Positions 1-12,500 of a DNA stretch of 64,000 bases are shown in pieces. Below the pieces are notes generated by a model. That model had not been told where the DNA came from, did no database searches, and saw only the letters and a program-made list of their open reading frames with translations. The stretch comes from Harmonia axyridis (Eukaryota; Arthropoda; Insecta; Coleoptera; Coccinellidae): assembly GCF_914767665.1 (NCBI RefSeq), contig NC_059501.1, positions 5,148,501 to 5,212,500 of the forward strand, written 5' to 3'. Numbering within the stretch: position 1 is the first letter of the stretch; the number at the start of each line of letters is the position of its first letter. A program made the position numbers and the translations under genes.

Positions 1-112
1 AAAACTACTAATAAAGTCACACTGGCGAATGCTCCAGTCTCTCGTCGCTCGAGGAATACCCTTATTTAGACTAAGCGCGCACGAGATTGCAGAAATATAT
101 GCTGTGCGACGT

Positions 113-288
113 GTGAATATCAAGCTCAGGTAATATCAAGTAGCTTCATATCAAGTCAAGCAATAAATATCTAAAATGAAGTCAAGTCAAGCTCAAATAT
201 ATAGAATTTTTCACGAGCTTGATTTTCATGTCAAGTATGTAGTTGGTTAAAATATCAAGCTACTAGGCTTGATTAATCCCTAATCACC
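113..288. mobile_element. TCAAG-rich MITE relic
   Basis: Dense in tcaagtcaag / cttgattt motifs in both orientations and ending taatcccta, like the complete hAT-type MITE at 6528-6747. The left inverted end is not visible, so it is a truncated or diverged copy. Bases 1-112 hold nothing I recognise. Confidence 0.4.
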
Positions 289-457
289 ATCAAAAGGTTA
301 CATGGCCTGTCAATAATCTATAATTCGAAAAAGTTTGGAAATTATACCCTATGATTTGGATTTTTCTGCAGGAAATTTCAAATTGTTATGAATGAAATTC
401 ATATCATTGAAATCAAGTGAATTTCTATTAATATCTAATTATTTCTCTTTGTTTCAG

Positions 458-502
458 TATTACGAAATGTCCTATGGCCTTAATGTGGAAATGCACAAAC
501 AG
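458..502 (+). CDS. gro: gro exon (Q domain)
   Basis: Fifteen codons, YYEMSYGLNVEMHKQ, the well conserved end of the Groucho Q-domain coiled region. Acceptor tttcag before, donor gttagt after. Phase 0 at both ends. The next exon is 6.6 kb away, the longest groucho intron in the window. Confidence 0.95.
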
Positions 503-3500
503 GTTAGTAAACTCCAACAATTTTTTTTTATTTAATATAATTTATCATTCTATTCGATCTTTATTGAGAAAATCTATTTGTGTATTGATTCACACAGTTA
601 TGATTACTTTCAAAAAGTTTAAATATCTTAACTAACCTTTCAAATCAATTAATTCTTTGGAACTTTCAATTTCAATTTTTCAAATTTTGCCCACTAAGGA
701 ATTTAACACAGACATTTCCAAACGTCAAATATTCCCTGAGACATTATCTGCGTCAACAAAACAAGAACATTATTTGTCGTATTTATCTTAAATATTTTTT
801 CCACACAAATAATTGTACCACCCATACTCTCATTCTGCTTTGATAATGATTAGTGTTATCTTAATGCACTTTCACGGTTGATCGTACCGTTTTAATGGAG
901 AATTTTTATTGTAACCTTGTTCAATATATGCTCAGATTATCCTGAATGAAATCACATTACGTCTGTTCTAAGGTCGAAATTTAAATGGTTAGAATTCTGA
1001 GGAGTTACCAGTTACGAAAAGTTAGTAAAATTCTTCTAACACGAATCGACATGGTTGTTTTTCAGTTATTCATTGGTAGCACGTACACATGATGTCACGA
1101 ATTCCTATTTCGTTCAATGAATACAACATTTACGACGGCTCCTTAATTTCTATTGTTAAATATACTAACTGACAAAGAAACTGCAACATCCAAAGGAGCT
1201 GTTTGAATTTAATATTCTTTTTTTGTAAAACAGATAGTATAGCAAGGAGTTAATGATTGATATTTGGAGAAGAAAAACGAAAGGTTTACACTTTTTTTAA
1301 TAAATTTCTTAATAATGTGTTTGTCCACCGCGATTATATATACACTCCTCAACAAGTCTCGGCATTGATGCAATAAGATGGTCTGTATCTTCTTGAGGGA
1401 TACTATCCCAAGCACCCTGTACTTCATGTCTCAGAGCCGCCAATGTTCTCTGCACCACTGTAATCGTTTCTGGAGATGCTCAACCGTCACAGGTAACACA
1501 AGATGGGGTCGATGCTGCAGTCCAAATTATCCGGCGGTAAACCGTTCGGACAGTTACAGGATGGCCTGGTTCTCCTAACCACTCATAAGCCAAGAGACCA
1601 ATAATTCGACCTCTTTCAAATTCATTTAGCTGGCAATAAATTCCGCGTACACGTGCTCTAGGCATTTTAACAACTAAACAGAGGCTAATGACCGTAGCAG
1701 TCGATGTCTTCAACAATATAAAAAAAAAAACAACCAAACATCGACTTTGGATCTCCTCGAACAGAAGATGAGATATAAGAACTGGGATTGTGGATTTCCT
1801 TTCTCCATCTTCTTTTTTACTTAGTATCGTAATGTGGCAATAGTCTGGCATGTCATATCAAGTCAAAACAGCACGGGGAAAGCCCTTGATACAATAATAC
1901 AAAGGTTAACCTGTGTTTGTATCACTGGAGCTATGAGAACGTACCCAACTAGGACATTGAAGATCATCAAAGATCTCACACACCTCTTCATCTAGTGATA
2001 GAGAGTGTGACCTATGAGGCCACTCTAAGACTATCTAGGGAAGGTACCGGCAATGAGAGAATAGGAATCAGAGAGCCTGGTCCTCCCTGACTAATTACAT
2101 ACCATCATCGAACCTTCCCAGTGACGAGATGATAAAGAAAATTAGCATATAAAAAGGATGATTGTTGAAATACATGTATCACTCTTGAAAGCGACTATCT
2201 TGACGAAGAAAGTCTTACTGAGTGAAATCTTATCATGTAAACACTTCAATTCTTAATATGTACGAAAGAGTTTTTATTATACACTGTGTCCGTAAAGTAT
2301 GGAACAAATTCATTTTTAGCTAAACAGACCATTTTAAGAAATAATCCTGAAACACGTCGATTTTTCATTTCAATTTACCGTATTTCAAAATAATAATCTA
2401 ATATACAGGGTGAATTACTTCCGAGTAATGACGTCACTGTCATTTTTTTTAAATGGAACACCCCCATTTTGTCTAAATTTTCCGATTACTCTAGCTGAGC
2501 TGATTTCAAAAATGTATCACATGTTGATTCCAATTGATACAGGGTGGACAAAAGTACAATAGTTTTGCGTGTGCTCATATAGTAACGCGTAAGATTCTTT
2601 CTCTAATTCTGTGGTTATTCCGTTCATTCTTCCACATCTTGTAGAACAAAATCGTGCGAGAATATATGAGAAACGCACAGTTTTCATGGTTATATTTTAT
2701 TATTCTATGTTGGTACTCCGAACTTTCCGCCACGGCTTTATCTGTCAATTCATCAATTTGCCTTAAAGAAATCAGTTCTGCCAACCAACATTTTTCAATG
2801 CAAAAATCACTAAATTATATTCATGGAAATATTTCATTAATTCCAATGAAAATGCAATGAATTAGAGAAAATAATGTATAATACTCGTACAGAAGGCTCA
2901 TTCTACCACTCGTTCATTCCAAAACTCGCCACTTCGTGGCTCGTTTTTGAATTTTGAACTCGTGGAAGAATATCAATGCCTTCTGCACTTGTATTATAAA
3001 TAACTATTATTAGTTAAACTAACAATATTATCAAAAATACTTATTGTCTAGCGGCAATTGGTTTGAATGTAACACCCTGTAGTTTGTTACATTTTTAGAT
3101 TAATAAAAATGTATAAAAATAAGAAATAATTTCTTTCATATTCTGTCTGCTAGACCACAAGTACCAAACATGATTGGAAACAGCTCATTTTTATTAATTT
3201 AAAAATGTAACAAACTACAGGGTGTTACATTCAAACCAATTGCCGCTAGACAATAAGTATTTTTGATAATATTGTTAGTTTAACTAATGAAGAATGTTAC
3301 GCGTTACTATGAGCACACACAAAACTATTGTATTTTTGTCCACCCTGTACCAATTGGAATCAGCTCAGCTAGAGTAATCGGAAATTTGAGACAAAATGGG
3401 GGTTTTGAAAAAAATGACGGTGACGTCATTACTCGGAAGTAATTCACCCTGTATATTAGATTATTATTTTGAAATACGGTAAATTAAAATAAAAAATCGA

Positions 3501-6500
3501 CGTGTTTCAGGATTATTTCTTAAAATGGTCTGTTTAGCTAAAAATGAATTTGTTCCATACTTTACGGACACAGTGTATAACAATTTGTTATTCTTCATTG
3601 ATTAGTTTCCTATTCTCTACTTATAGTAGATAAAGTAGTGTTGATGATAAAACAAAGAGGATCATTATCATTATAATTACTAATTAGTCTAAACATTTCC
3701 AAGGTCCCTTCTCTCTAGCAACGAATCGATTGGCCCCGCTGCCAATTCGTCGTTTTTTTCCCATTGTTCCCGGAATTTCCCTGTTAGTAAGGGGAGCGCA
3801 GTAACATTGATCAGCCCCGGCTACTAGATGTGTAGCGATTTCGGTAATTACTCCTGCGGGGGGTTCCGTAACTCCCTTTTTGTCGCTTTGCCGGCTGCGT
3901 GAGTTCGACGGCAACTGTCAACTAGTTCCCATTAAGAATTGGTCTCGTGTTACACTCCGGTTGGATTCATGATCAAGAATCGTCACCGCTGGAAGGGTTG
4001 ATTAATCGATGTCTGAGCCAGTGTCGCACCATTTGGTTTTCTTCGGGGGTATATTCGATTATCTTTTGAAATTATATGTTGGTACTGTTCTGGCTAAATA
4101 TTATGGTTTTAACAATTCACCAATGACTACTCAGTAAAAACAATATTTTCCTCAGACATTCGACTTTGTTTGTGAACGTGGTAATCTAGAATCAAGTACA
4201 TGTATAGGGTGTTTTTTTTCGAGGTATATAACGTTAAGTTGGCATTACTGTTCAAGATGGCGATCGATTCAACAGCTGTCAAGTGATTTATTCTCAGTTT
4301 GGTTTGGCAATTCATCATGAATAGACTCACGCCTGAACAACGCTTGCAAATAGTGCAATTTCATTTGGAGAATAATGGTTCTGTGCGGAATACGTATCGC
4401 GCACTACGTCCATTTTATTTTGTTTAGCTACGAAGCGCACTTCTGGTTGAATGGCTACGTCAACAAACATAACTGCCGCATTTGGAGTGAAGCTAATCCT
4501 CAAGTGTATGTCGAAACACCGTTACATCCAGAAAAACTGACTGTTTGGTGCGCTTTATGGGCTGGTGGAATCATTGGTCCGTACTTCCTCAAAAACGATG
4601 ATGGCCAGAACGTTACAGTCAATGGTGATCGGGTATAGAGCCATGATTACTAACTTTTTCATTCCTGAATTGAACAACCATGATCTCCAGGAGCTCAGTT
4701 CCAACAAGACGGCTCAACATGTCACACAGCTCGTGCCACAATCGATTTATTGAAAGACACGTTTGGTGACCGCCTAATTTCACGTTTTGGACCTGTAAAT
4801 TGGCCTCCAAGGTCTTGTGATTTAATACCGCTTGACTACTTTCTGTGGGGCTATGTAAAGTCATTGGTCTATACGGATAAGCCACAAACCCTTGACCATT
4901 TGGAAGACAACATTCGCCGTGTTATTGCCGATATACGGCCACAAATGTTGGAAAAAGTCATCGGAAATTGGACGTCCAGATTGGACTACATCCGAGCCAG
5001 CCGTGGCGGTCATATGCCAGAAATCATATTTAAAATGTAATGCCAAAAGATTATCTTGCGGATAAATAAAATTCATGTCAAACGAATAATCCATCGTTGT
5101 TTTATAGCAATTTAAAGTTCTATAGCTCTAAAAAAAACACCCTTTACTACAACTGTCGTCTAACTCTTCAATACCTTTTCTGTAGAAGGAGTGATCTTTG
5201 CTTTCGAAATAGGCTTCAATCTCAGCACTTCTTCACTAGAGCCAAGTTTCTTTCCCTGGAGAATAAGCTCTTTGGTCAAGCAGTTGGAAACGCAATTTGT
5301 TCAATTTAACCATGGTTTTTGTCGAATCATGACAAGGAACATTGTTTTTTTTAATTATATTCACTGTTGATGGTTTCACCTTCGTCAAGATCAATGAACA
5401 ACATTCCATGAACGTCTCGAAATACGAATGTCTTAAACTTGTCAGCTGCTGTATGAGATATTGGTCGCTTTGGACGGTTTTAACCGACTTCTTTCCCTTC
5501 AGCTGATACTCTCTCTGACTCTGGAATGTGGTGATGACTCCATGTTTCATGCACTGTCACAAAAACGTATCTTCTTTCACCAAGACAAAGCTTCTTGTTG
5601 CAAATCTTTGAAGACTTTAGTCGACTCAGACGTCGTGATAGGTTATCTCCATACTTCATACTAAAATCTGCAATTTTATTATTCTTCAAACGAAATTCAA
5701 CGCACAACAGTCTTATTTATGTTCACCACAAGATTTTTCATACGATTTCAATTCACAAATTCCCTTAAACAACATTCACAGACTTTCTGGAGCATCTCAA
5801 GACTCCCCTCAGGCTACAGGTGCATAGTCTGCGATTAATGTCAACAAAAAATAGGCTAGATTAGATAAGATTAAAGGAGGGGCGAAAGATCATCTGACCT
5901 TGCATGCACCTTGACCTAAAGATCTATTGTGCATCCCCGCGCTGCTTGCCAGTCAGGCAATAGTGCCTCAATGAACTTAATGACCTTCTAAGGCTTAATC
6001 CATCACTTGTTCCTACTTTAAAAACCAAGAGCCAAGGCGATGTAACCTTTTCTGATGAGCAGCTTCTCATTCGCAAAGCAAATGTTTAGCTGTCTCAGTG
6101 GCTTCTTGACATAAGCGACTGAGTGAGTGAACTTATTTAGTCCAGCTCGTAGAATAAGAGACAAGTGACTTGGCATGTCTCTGACAGGCAAATCTTTTAT
6201 AAATAATGAATAGAAGGGGTCCCAGCATGGAACCCTGAGGAACTCCAAGGCTGATGTTGAAACTCTTGTAATAACTTCCGCCTATTCTAAGTGACATAGT
6301 TTTTTCGTTGGGGTAATTGAGCAACCATTCCAAGAAAACTAAATTGCAGCAATTTTCTAGTATAAACTCAAAAGATAGTTAATCAAAGGCCGAGGTAAGA
6401 TCGAAAAATATGCCCTGTCCAAATAAATTATTATCTTACCACGCATAGACTGATTCAAAAAATTAACTGTAGCTTATTGTGTTGAGTAGGTGCCTCTAAA

Positions 6501-9500
6501 TCTTTTTGAATCTTTCGAGATCATTCTTAGAGATTCACGGCTTGACTTGATAATCAAGCTACTTGACTTGGGCTCAACTTGAAATCAACTCAAGTTCAAG
6601 TCAAGTAATAGGTTGTCAATGTCAAATACTTGATTAATAAATACTCCACCTGACATTGAAAAACTACTATTTGACTTGAAGTTGAGTTGATTTCAAGTCA
6701 AGCCCAAGTCAAGTAGCTTGAATATTAGGTCAAGCCGTGAATCCCTAATCATTCTGTTGAAAATAATCTTCTTGCATACTGAACGATTGTATGCTTGCTT
6801 GATTTGTGGATGAAGGAAAATACGATAATGATTTTCACTTGTTTAATATCTTAAGCGAGAGAACACAAACACTGAATAGAACTATAATTGTTATAATAGT
6901 AATGAATAGTGAATACCTATTGAATACTGAATGGATAACTTATGAATTGATACTGAATTAATGATTACTTGTTTTATACTGAATTAGGGAAGCACTCGCT
7001 AGAGGTGAGAACCTGGTGCGAGTAATCATAGAGTGAACCACCTTAGAGTTCTTCTTCTTCTTCCTGTGTAATCCTTAAGCCTCAACACATACCTTCATTT
7101 CAACTCTGAACTTAATTTTTGTTTCCAGACTGAAATAGCTAAACGACTAAATGCAATCATAGCACAGGTGCTTCCCTTTCTTGCCCAGGAGCACCAACAG
7201 TCAGTCGCCACTGCAGTGGAAAGGGCCAAGCAAGTTACGATGACAGAGCTGAACGCAATAATCGGGGTAAGTGTAGAAGAAAAAGACAATTTTCCCATTT
7301 CTCCGTAGGCTTCTATGCCTTATATCCGCCCCGTAGTTTTTTTTTTCAGTTTAAATTGGTTCCTTCGACCTTGTTGAAGTTATTGTTTGGTTTAGAGGGG
7401 GACGGGGCTTATTGCTATAGGGGTGGTTTTATCGATTCAAGAAGAAGAGGTTGTCAAGGCTGATTTTTTTTTATGATGTATTTCGCTGTTCTGGAGTGTT
7501 GAATTTCGGTAGTGAGGTTTTATAATTATTTCATGAAAAATTATTACGGAAATTGCAAGTTAAAATTCAACCAGTTACAGTTTTATTCTTAATTTTCATT
7601 TTCTCTTCATTTTCATGTATTTCATTACATAAATTCATATGAAATGATTTTTCTAAAATACCATAAACAATAAAATTCTATATGTTATCCGAACCGATTG
7701 TTTCAATTTTATGCATTTATTTATTGAAAACGTCACTTTGATTTTCGAATAGATTCTTTTAGTGTTGCGAAATGGGATCTACCGCAAATTCAACCTCAAT
7801 ATTCGTGGAACGAATATAATTCATAGAACTCCTATGTTTATAGTTATTGCGTTCTGTGTTACATAGGCGTACAACTCTGCTTTCGCCGTTTTTTTGTTAA
7901 TTTCGAGGCTTCATTGTAAAAAAACTGGTTATACATTCATGATTCAAAGTATTGTCCATCGCTTGCCACTACTTTCTCCCATCTTTCGGGCAGTGTACGT
8001 TACTCGCGTTGAAGACATTGGTTCTCTTTTGAAGCTATCCAGGAATCGATCCAGATCGTGTGCCATTGATCAAAACAAGTGATAGTCCGAAAGAGCAATG
8101 AATACGGCGGGTGGGGTAAGATTTTCCATTTCAACGTTTCCAAGTATGTCTTGAACACTTTCGTAACATGGGATCGAGTATTGTCATGCTGTAAAATCAC
8201 TTTATAACGTCTCTCGATCTATTGCGGCCGTTTATCTCTCAATGCTCTGCTCAAACGCATTAATTACGGTCGAAAACGATCGCCTGTGATCGTTTTATAC
8301 GGTTTTAACAACTCGTAATACACTACGCCGAGCTGGTCCCACCAAATACTGAGCATGACTTTGGAACCATGAATATTCGGTTTAGCCGTCGATGTGGAAG
8401 CGTGGCCGAAATATTCCTATGATTTTCTGCGCTTGGGTTTATTGTAATGAACCCATTTTTCGTCTGCAATCACAATGCGATGCAGAAATCCCTTCCGTTT
8501 GTCTTGCAAGCAACTGTTCACAAGCAAACAAACGCCGTTCAACATATCTGGGCTTTAACTCCTAAAGCACCCAATTTTCTTATTTCTGAATCATTCCCAG
8601 GACTACCAGGCGTCTTGAAATGGCTTGTGTCGTCACTTCCAATGATACTGCCCATTCTTGTAACATTTGACACGATTCTTGATCTAGTATTGCCTCCAAT
8701 TCTGCATCTTCGAACACCTTCTCTCTTCCTCCGCTTATTCTTGACGTCATATTCACCGTTCTTGAAGACTTGAAACCACTCTCGGCACGTTCTTTCACTT
8801 GTAGCGGCCTCCCTATAGGTATTTGAGAGCATTCAATGAGCCTCAGCCGCAAATATCTACATATTAAAGCATGGAGACACAAATCGACTATTATTTCGAT
8901 GGCGTTATGTTTACAAATACCTATGCTCATTGTATGACATCTACGATCTATTTCTTTCGACTACCACTTACCGCTACAGCCATCTATTGTAAAACGGCGG
9001 AAGCAAAGTTGTACACCTAATATTTCGGTGATGAGTTGAATTATTCCATTGTAAAATTATTAAATCAGTAAAAAAAAAAAATGAGAAAAGTAGGAGAAAT
9101 ATATGGTTAAATTTGATATACAACTCAACTCTATATGGAGCTTTGAATTTTGAATCTTAATTTTTCGATTTCAAATAGACCCAGTTCTCCAGAAAAGTCT
9201 TATAGACTTAAAATACCCTGTATTGTCCAGATGTTCATGGAGGATATATCTAGCTAGGTAGTTCTGCAGAATATGTAGATCTGCTAGCTAGATAGATCAG
9301 CCGACTAGCTAGATCTACAGCGCGTATAATCTGCATACCCATAAAACGACAATAAGTTGAAATCTTCTAAGTACTGTTGAATCGTCTTATGTTATATTGT
9401 TGTTAATTAATAAATACCTTCTCCGCAATCCTTTTAGTGCATGCTTTCTATAATGCTTCCTTTATATTGTTATGTTGTGAATTTAGGCAAAAGAGATCAG

Positions 9501-12500
9501 AGATATGATAGGTAGAGGTATAATTTCACATGCCTATTTGGATTATGATTAAATATTCATAAAATAAAACGGCAGCAAAAAATTGAAATACACTCACTAC
9601 GAAACCAAAATAAAAATATTATAATCACTGTGAAATTACATTTTATTAACGAACTATGTCCAAGATTTACTGAATACAATCATACATCATGTTGTCTCAA
9701 ACAAAGAAATGTTTCAATCAGATTTTGTTAAAATTAATCAAATTGTTGTTTTCATGTTGATCTATCACAAACAGACAATTATTACATATCTCTGATCTTG
9801 TATTATTTCCCTCCTCTTGTTAAGGTGTGGGTCGTTTTATGGTTTTAATTCGTGTTGTTGTTCCAGCAACAGCAACAACAAGGTCTTCAACAATTGCTTG
9901 TAAGTAGATCAGTTAGTGATTTATAGAACTTATAGAAGTATCTTAGCTTGTCCTTCATAATAATCCTATGAATTATTATATGGGAAGTATATAGTTTATT
10001 TTCGCATTTGAATAAGTAATGAATAAAATAATGCGATTGAAAATTCGTTAATATATTCTTCAAAATAAGATGCATGTTATTTAGATATACCGGGTAAATT
10101 TTTTTGAGTTGAATCAGTCAAAAATCTCGAAAAGAAAGCATCTTATGAAAAAATGTTTCAAATAAAAGGTTCACGTTTTTTGGAGGAAAGTCCACTTATG
10201 CTAGAATCTCCCCCAGTTAACTTCCTCTTGTGGGGGTTCGGGGATCAACTTTGCAGATTCGTATCCTACTGCAAAAAATACTAAAGTTTTGTACGAACAA
10301 TTTTTCACGAATCTTCACAGAAGGTCTGTATTCGAATGTGTGTGACGAATAGTGAAAAATGTTCATATAAAATTTTTGCACTTATTTGCCATAGAATACG
10401 AATCTACAATAAAAATAGGGGTTCCCATTTGAAATTACAAAGTTGATCCCTGCAAATTTCACAAGGGGGAACTAAATAGAAGTGTACTTCCCTCTCAAAA
10501 TCCTCAGCCTTTTATTCAAAACATTTTTCCGTAAGATGATTCATTTTCGAGATTTTAGACTGATTCAACATAAAACAGAAAACGGATTATATTCTGCAGG
10601 CAATAAATCTTTTTGGGAGATAATAAATTAATGTCCAAGCTTCAATATTTTATTCTTCCTTGTGAAAAGTATTGCCACTCCTTTTGTAGAAGAGTAAAAT
10701 GAGACAGTAGAAGACGTAATGGAACTTGATCAAACAAAACTCATAGAAAATATTTAATTCGTTCGAAATGAACTTAAAGAATTTACTCCTTCTTTTAGAT
10801 ATCAATCATTTTCTTTCTAGTTTTTCCAGAATTTTGTTCGAACAAAATTTGCTGCCATTTACTTTGAAGGCAAAAATCCAAATTTCCAACCAAACGATGC
10901 GATCGTTTTTAAACTCTTGTTTTAAATTCATGTCAGCTGCTCAAAACAAATTTTTGATAAGATAGACATAAAGGGTGTTTTTTTTAGAGCTATAGAACTT
11001 TAAATTGCAATTAAACAACGATGGATTATTCGATTGGCATGAATTTTATTTATCCGCAAGATAATCTTGTGGCATTACTTTTTAAATATGATTTCTAGCA
11101 TTTGACCGCCAAGGCTGGCTCGGATGTAGACTAATCTGGACGTCCAATTTTCGATGACTTTTTCCAACATTTGTGGCCGTATATCGGCAATAACAAGGCG
11201 AATGTTGTCTTTCAAATAGTCAAGGGTTTGTGGCTTATCCGCATAGACCAATGACTTTACATAGCCCCACAGAAAGTACTCTAGCGGTGTTAAATAACAA
11301 AATCTTGGAGGCCAATTCACAGGTTCGTGAAATTAGGCGGTCACCAAACGTGTCTTTCAATAAATCGATTGTCGCACGAGCTGTGTGACATGTTGCGCCG
11401 TCTTGTTGGAACCACAGCTCCTGGACATCATGGTTGTTCAATTCAGGAATGAAAAAGTTAGTAATCATGGCTCTATGCCGATCACCATTGACTGTAACGT
11501 TCTGGCAATCATCGTTTTTGAAGAAGTACGGACCAATTATTCCACCAGCCCATAAAGCGCACCAAACAGTCAGTTTTTCTGGATGTAACGGTGTTTCGAC
11601 ATACACTTGAGGATTAGCTTCACTCCAAATGCGGCAGATTTGTTTGTTAACGTAGCCATTCAACCATAAGTGCGCTTCGTCGCTAAACAAAATAAAATGG
11701 ACGTAGTGCGCGATACGTATTCCGCACTGAACCATTATTTTCGAAATAAAATTGCACCATTTACAAGCGTTGTTCATGCGTGAGTCTATTCATGATGAAT
11801 TGCCAAACCTAACTGAGAATAAATCACGTGACAGCTGTTAAATCGGTCGCCATCTTGAACAGTAATGCCAACTTAAAGTTATATACCTCGAAAAAAACAC
11901 CCTATAGGTTAGGAAATTTTCATTTCTAATTATCCGACGTATGTTCTAATTACTTCTTGTGCAGTTTTGCATCTTCGTATACCTTTCGATGTTGTAAATC
12001 ACTATAACCAAATTTTTATCAGCAACAGATACACGCCCAGCAGCTGCCGCACGGTGCTCATGGGCCAGCTCTACCGATGGGACCTCATCCAGGACTTCCA
12101 GGTATGGGTCCAGCTGGTCTCCTAGGATTCGGAGGTGCTGCAGCCTTGGGAGGTGGCAATGTTCCTTCACTACCTGGTGTACCCCATTCCTCTGCTCTGG
12201 GTGGAGGAGCGCACCCGCTGTTGAAGCCCTCGGATCTCCATGCCAGAGAGAACATAGATAAGAGACCTAGCTCGAATCATACCGAGGATAGACTGGTAAG
12301 GATAATAAGGACTATTTTTTCATTCCAAGATATTAGCAGATGTCTTGATCAAGAGTTAATCTTTGAGGAACGTGCTGCCATCGCTGATGCCAGTTTCGCT
12401 CTTTTTAGAGCTTATCAGTATCGCATAACCCAAAACAACGATGATAACCATTTGAAAATACACTGCGCAAAAGAATTGACGCACATTATGGAAATCTCAA

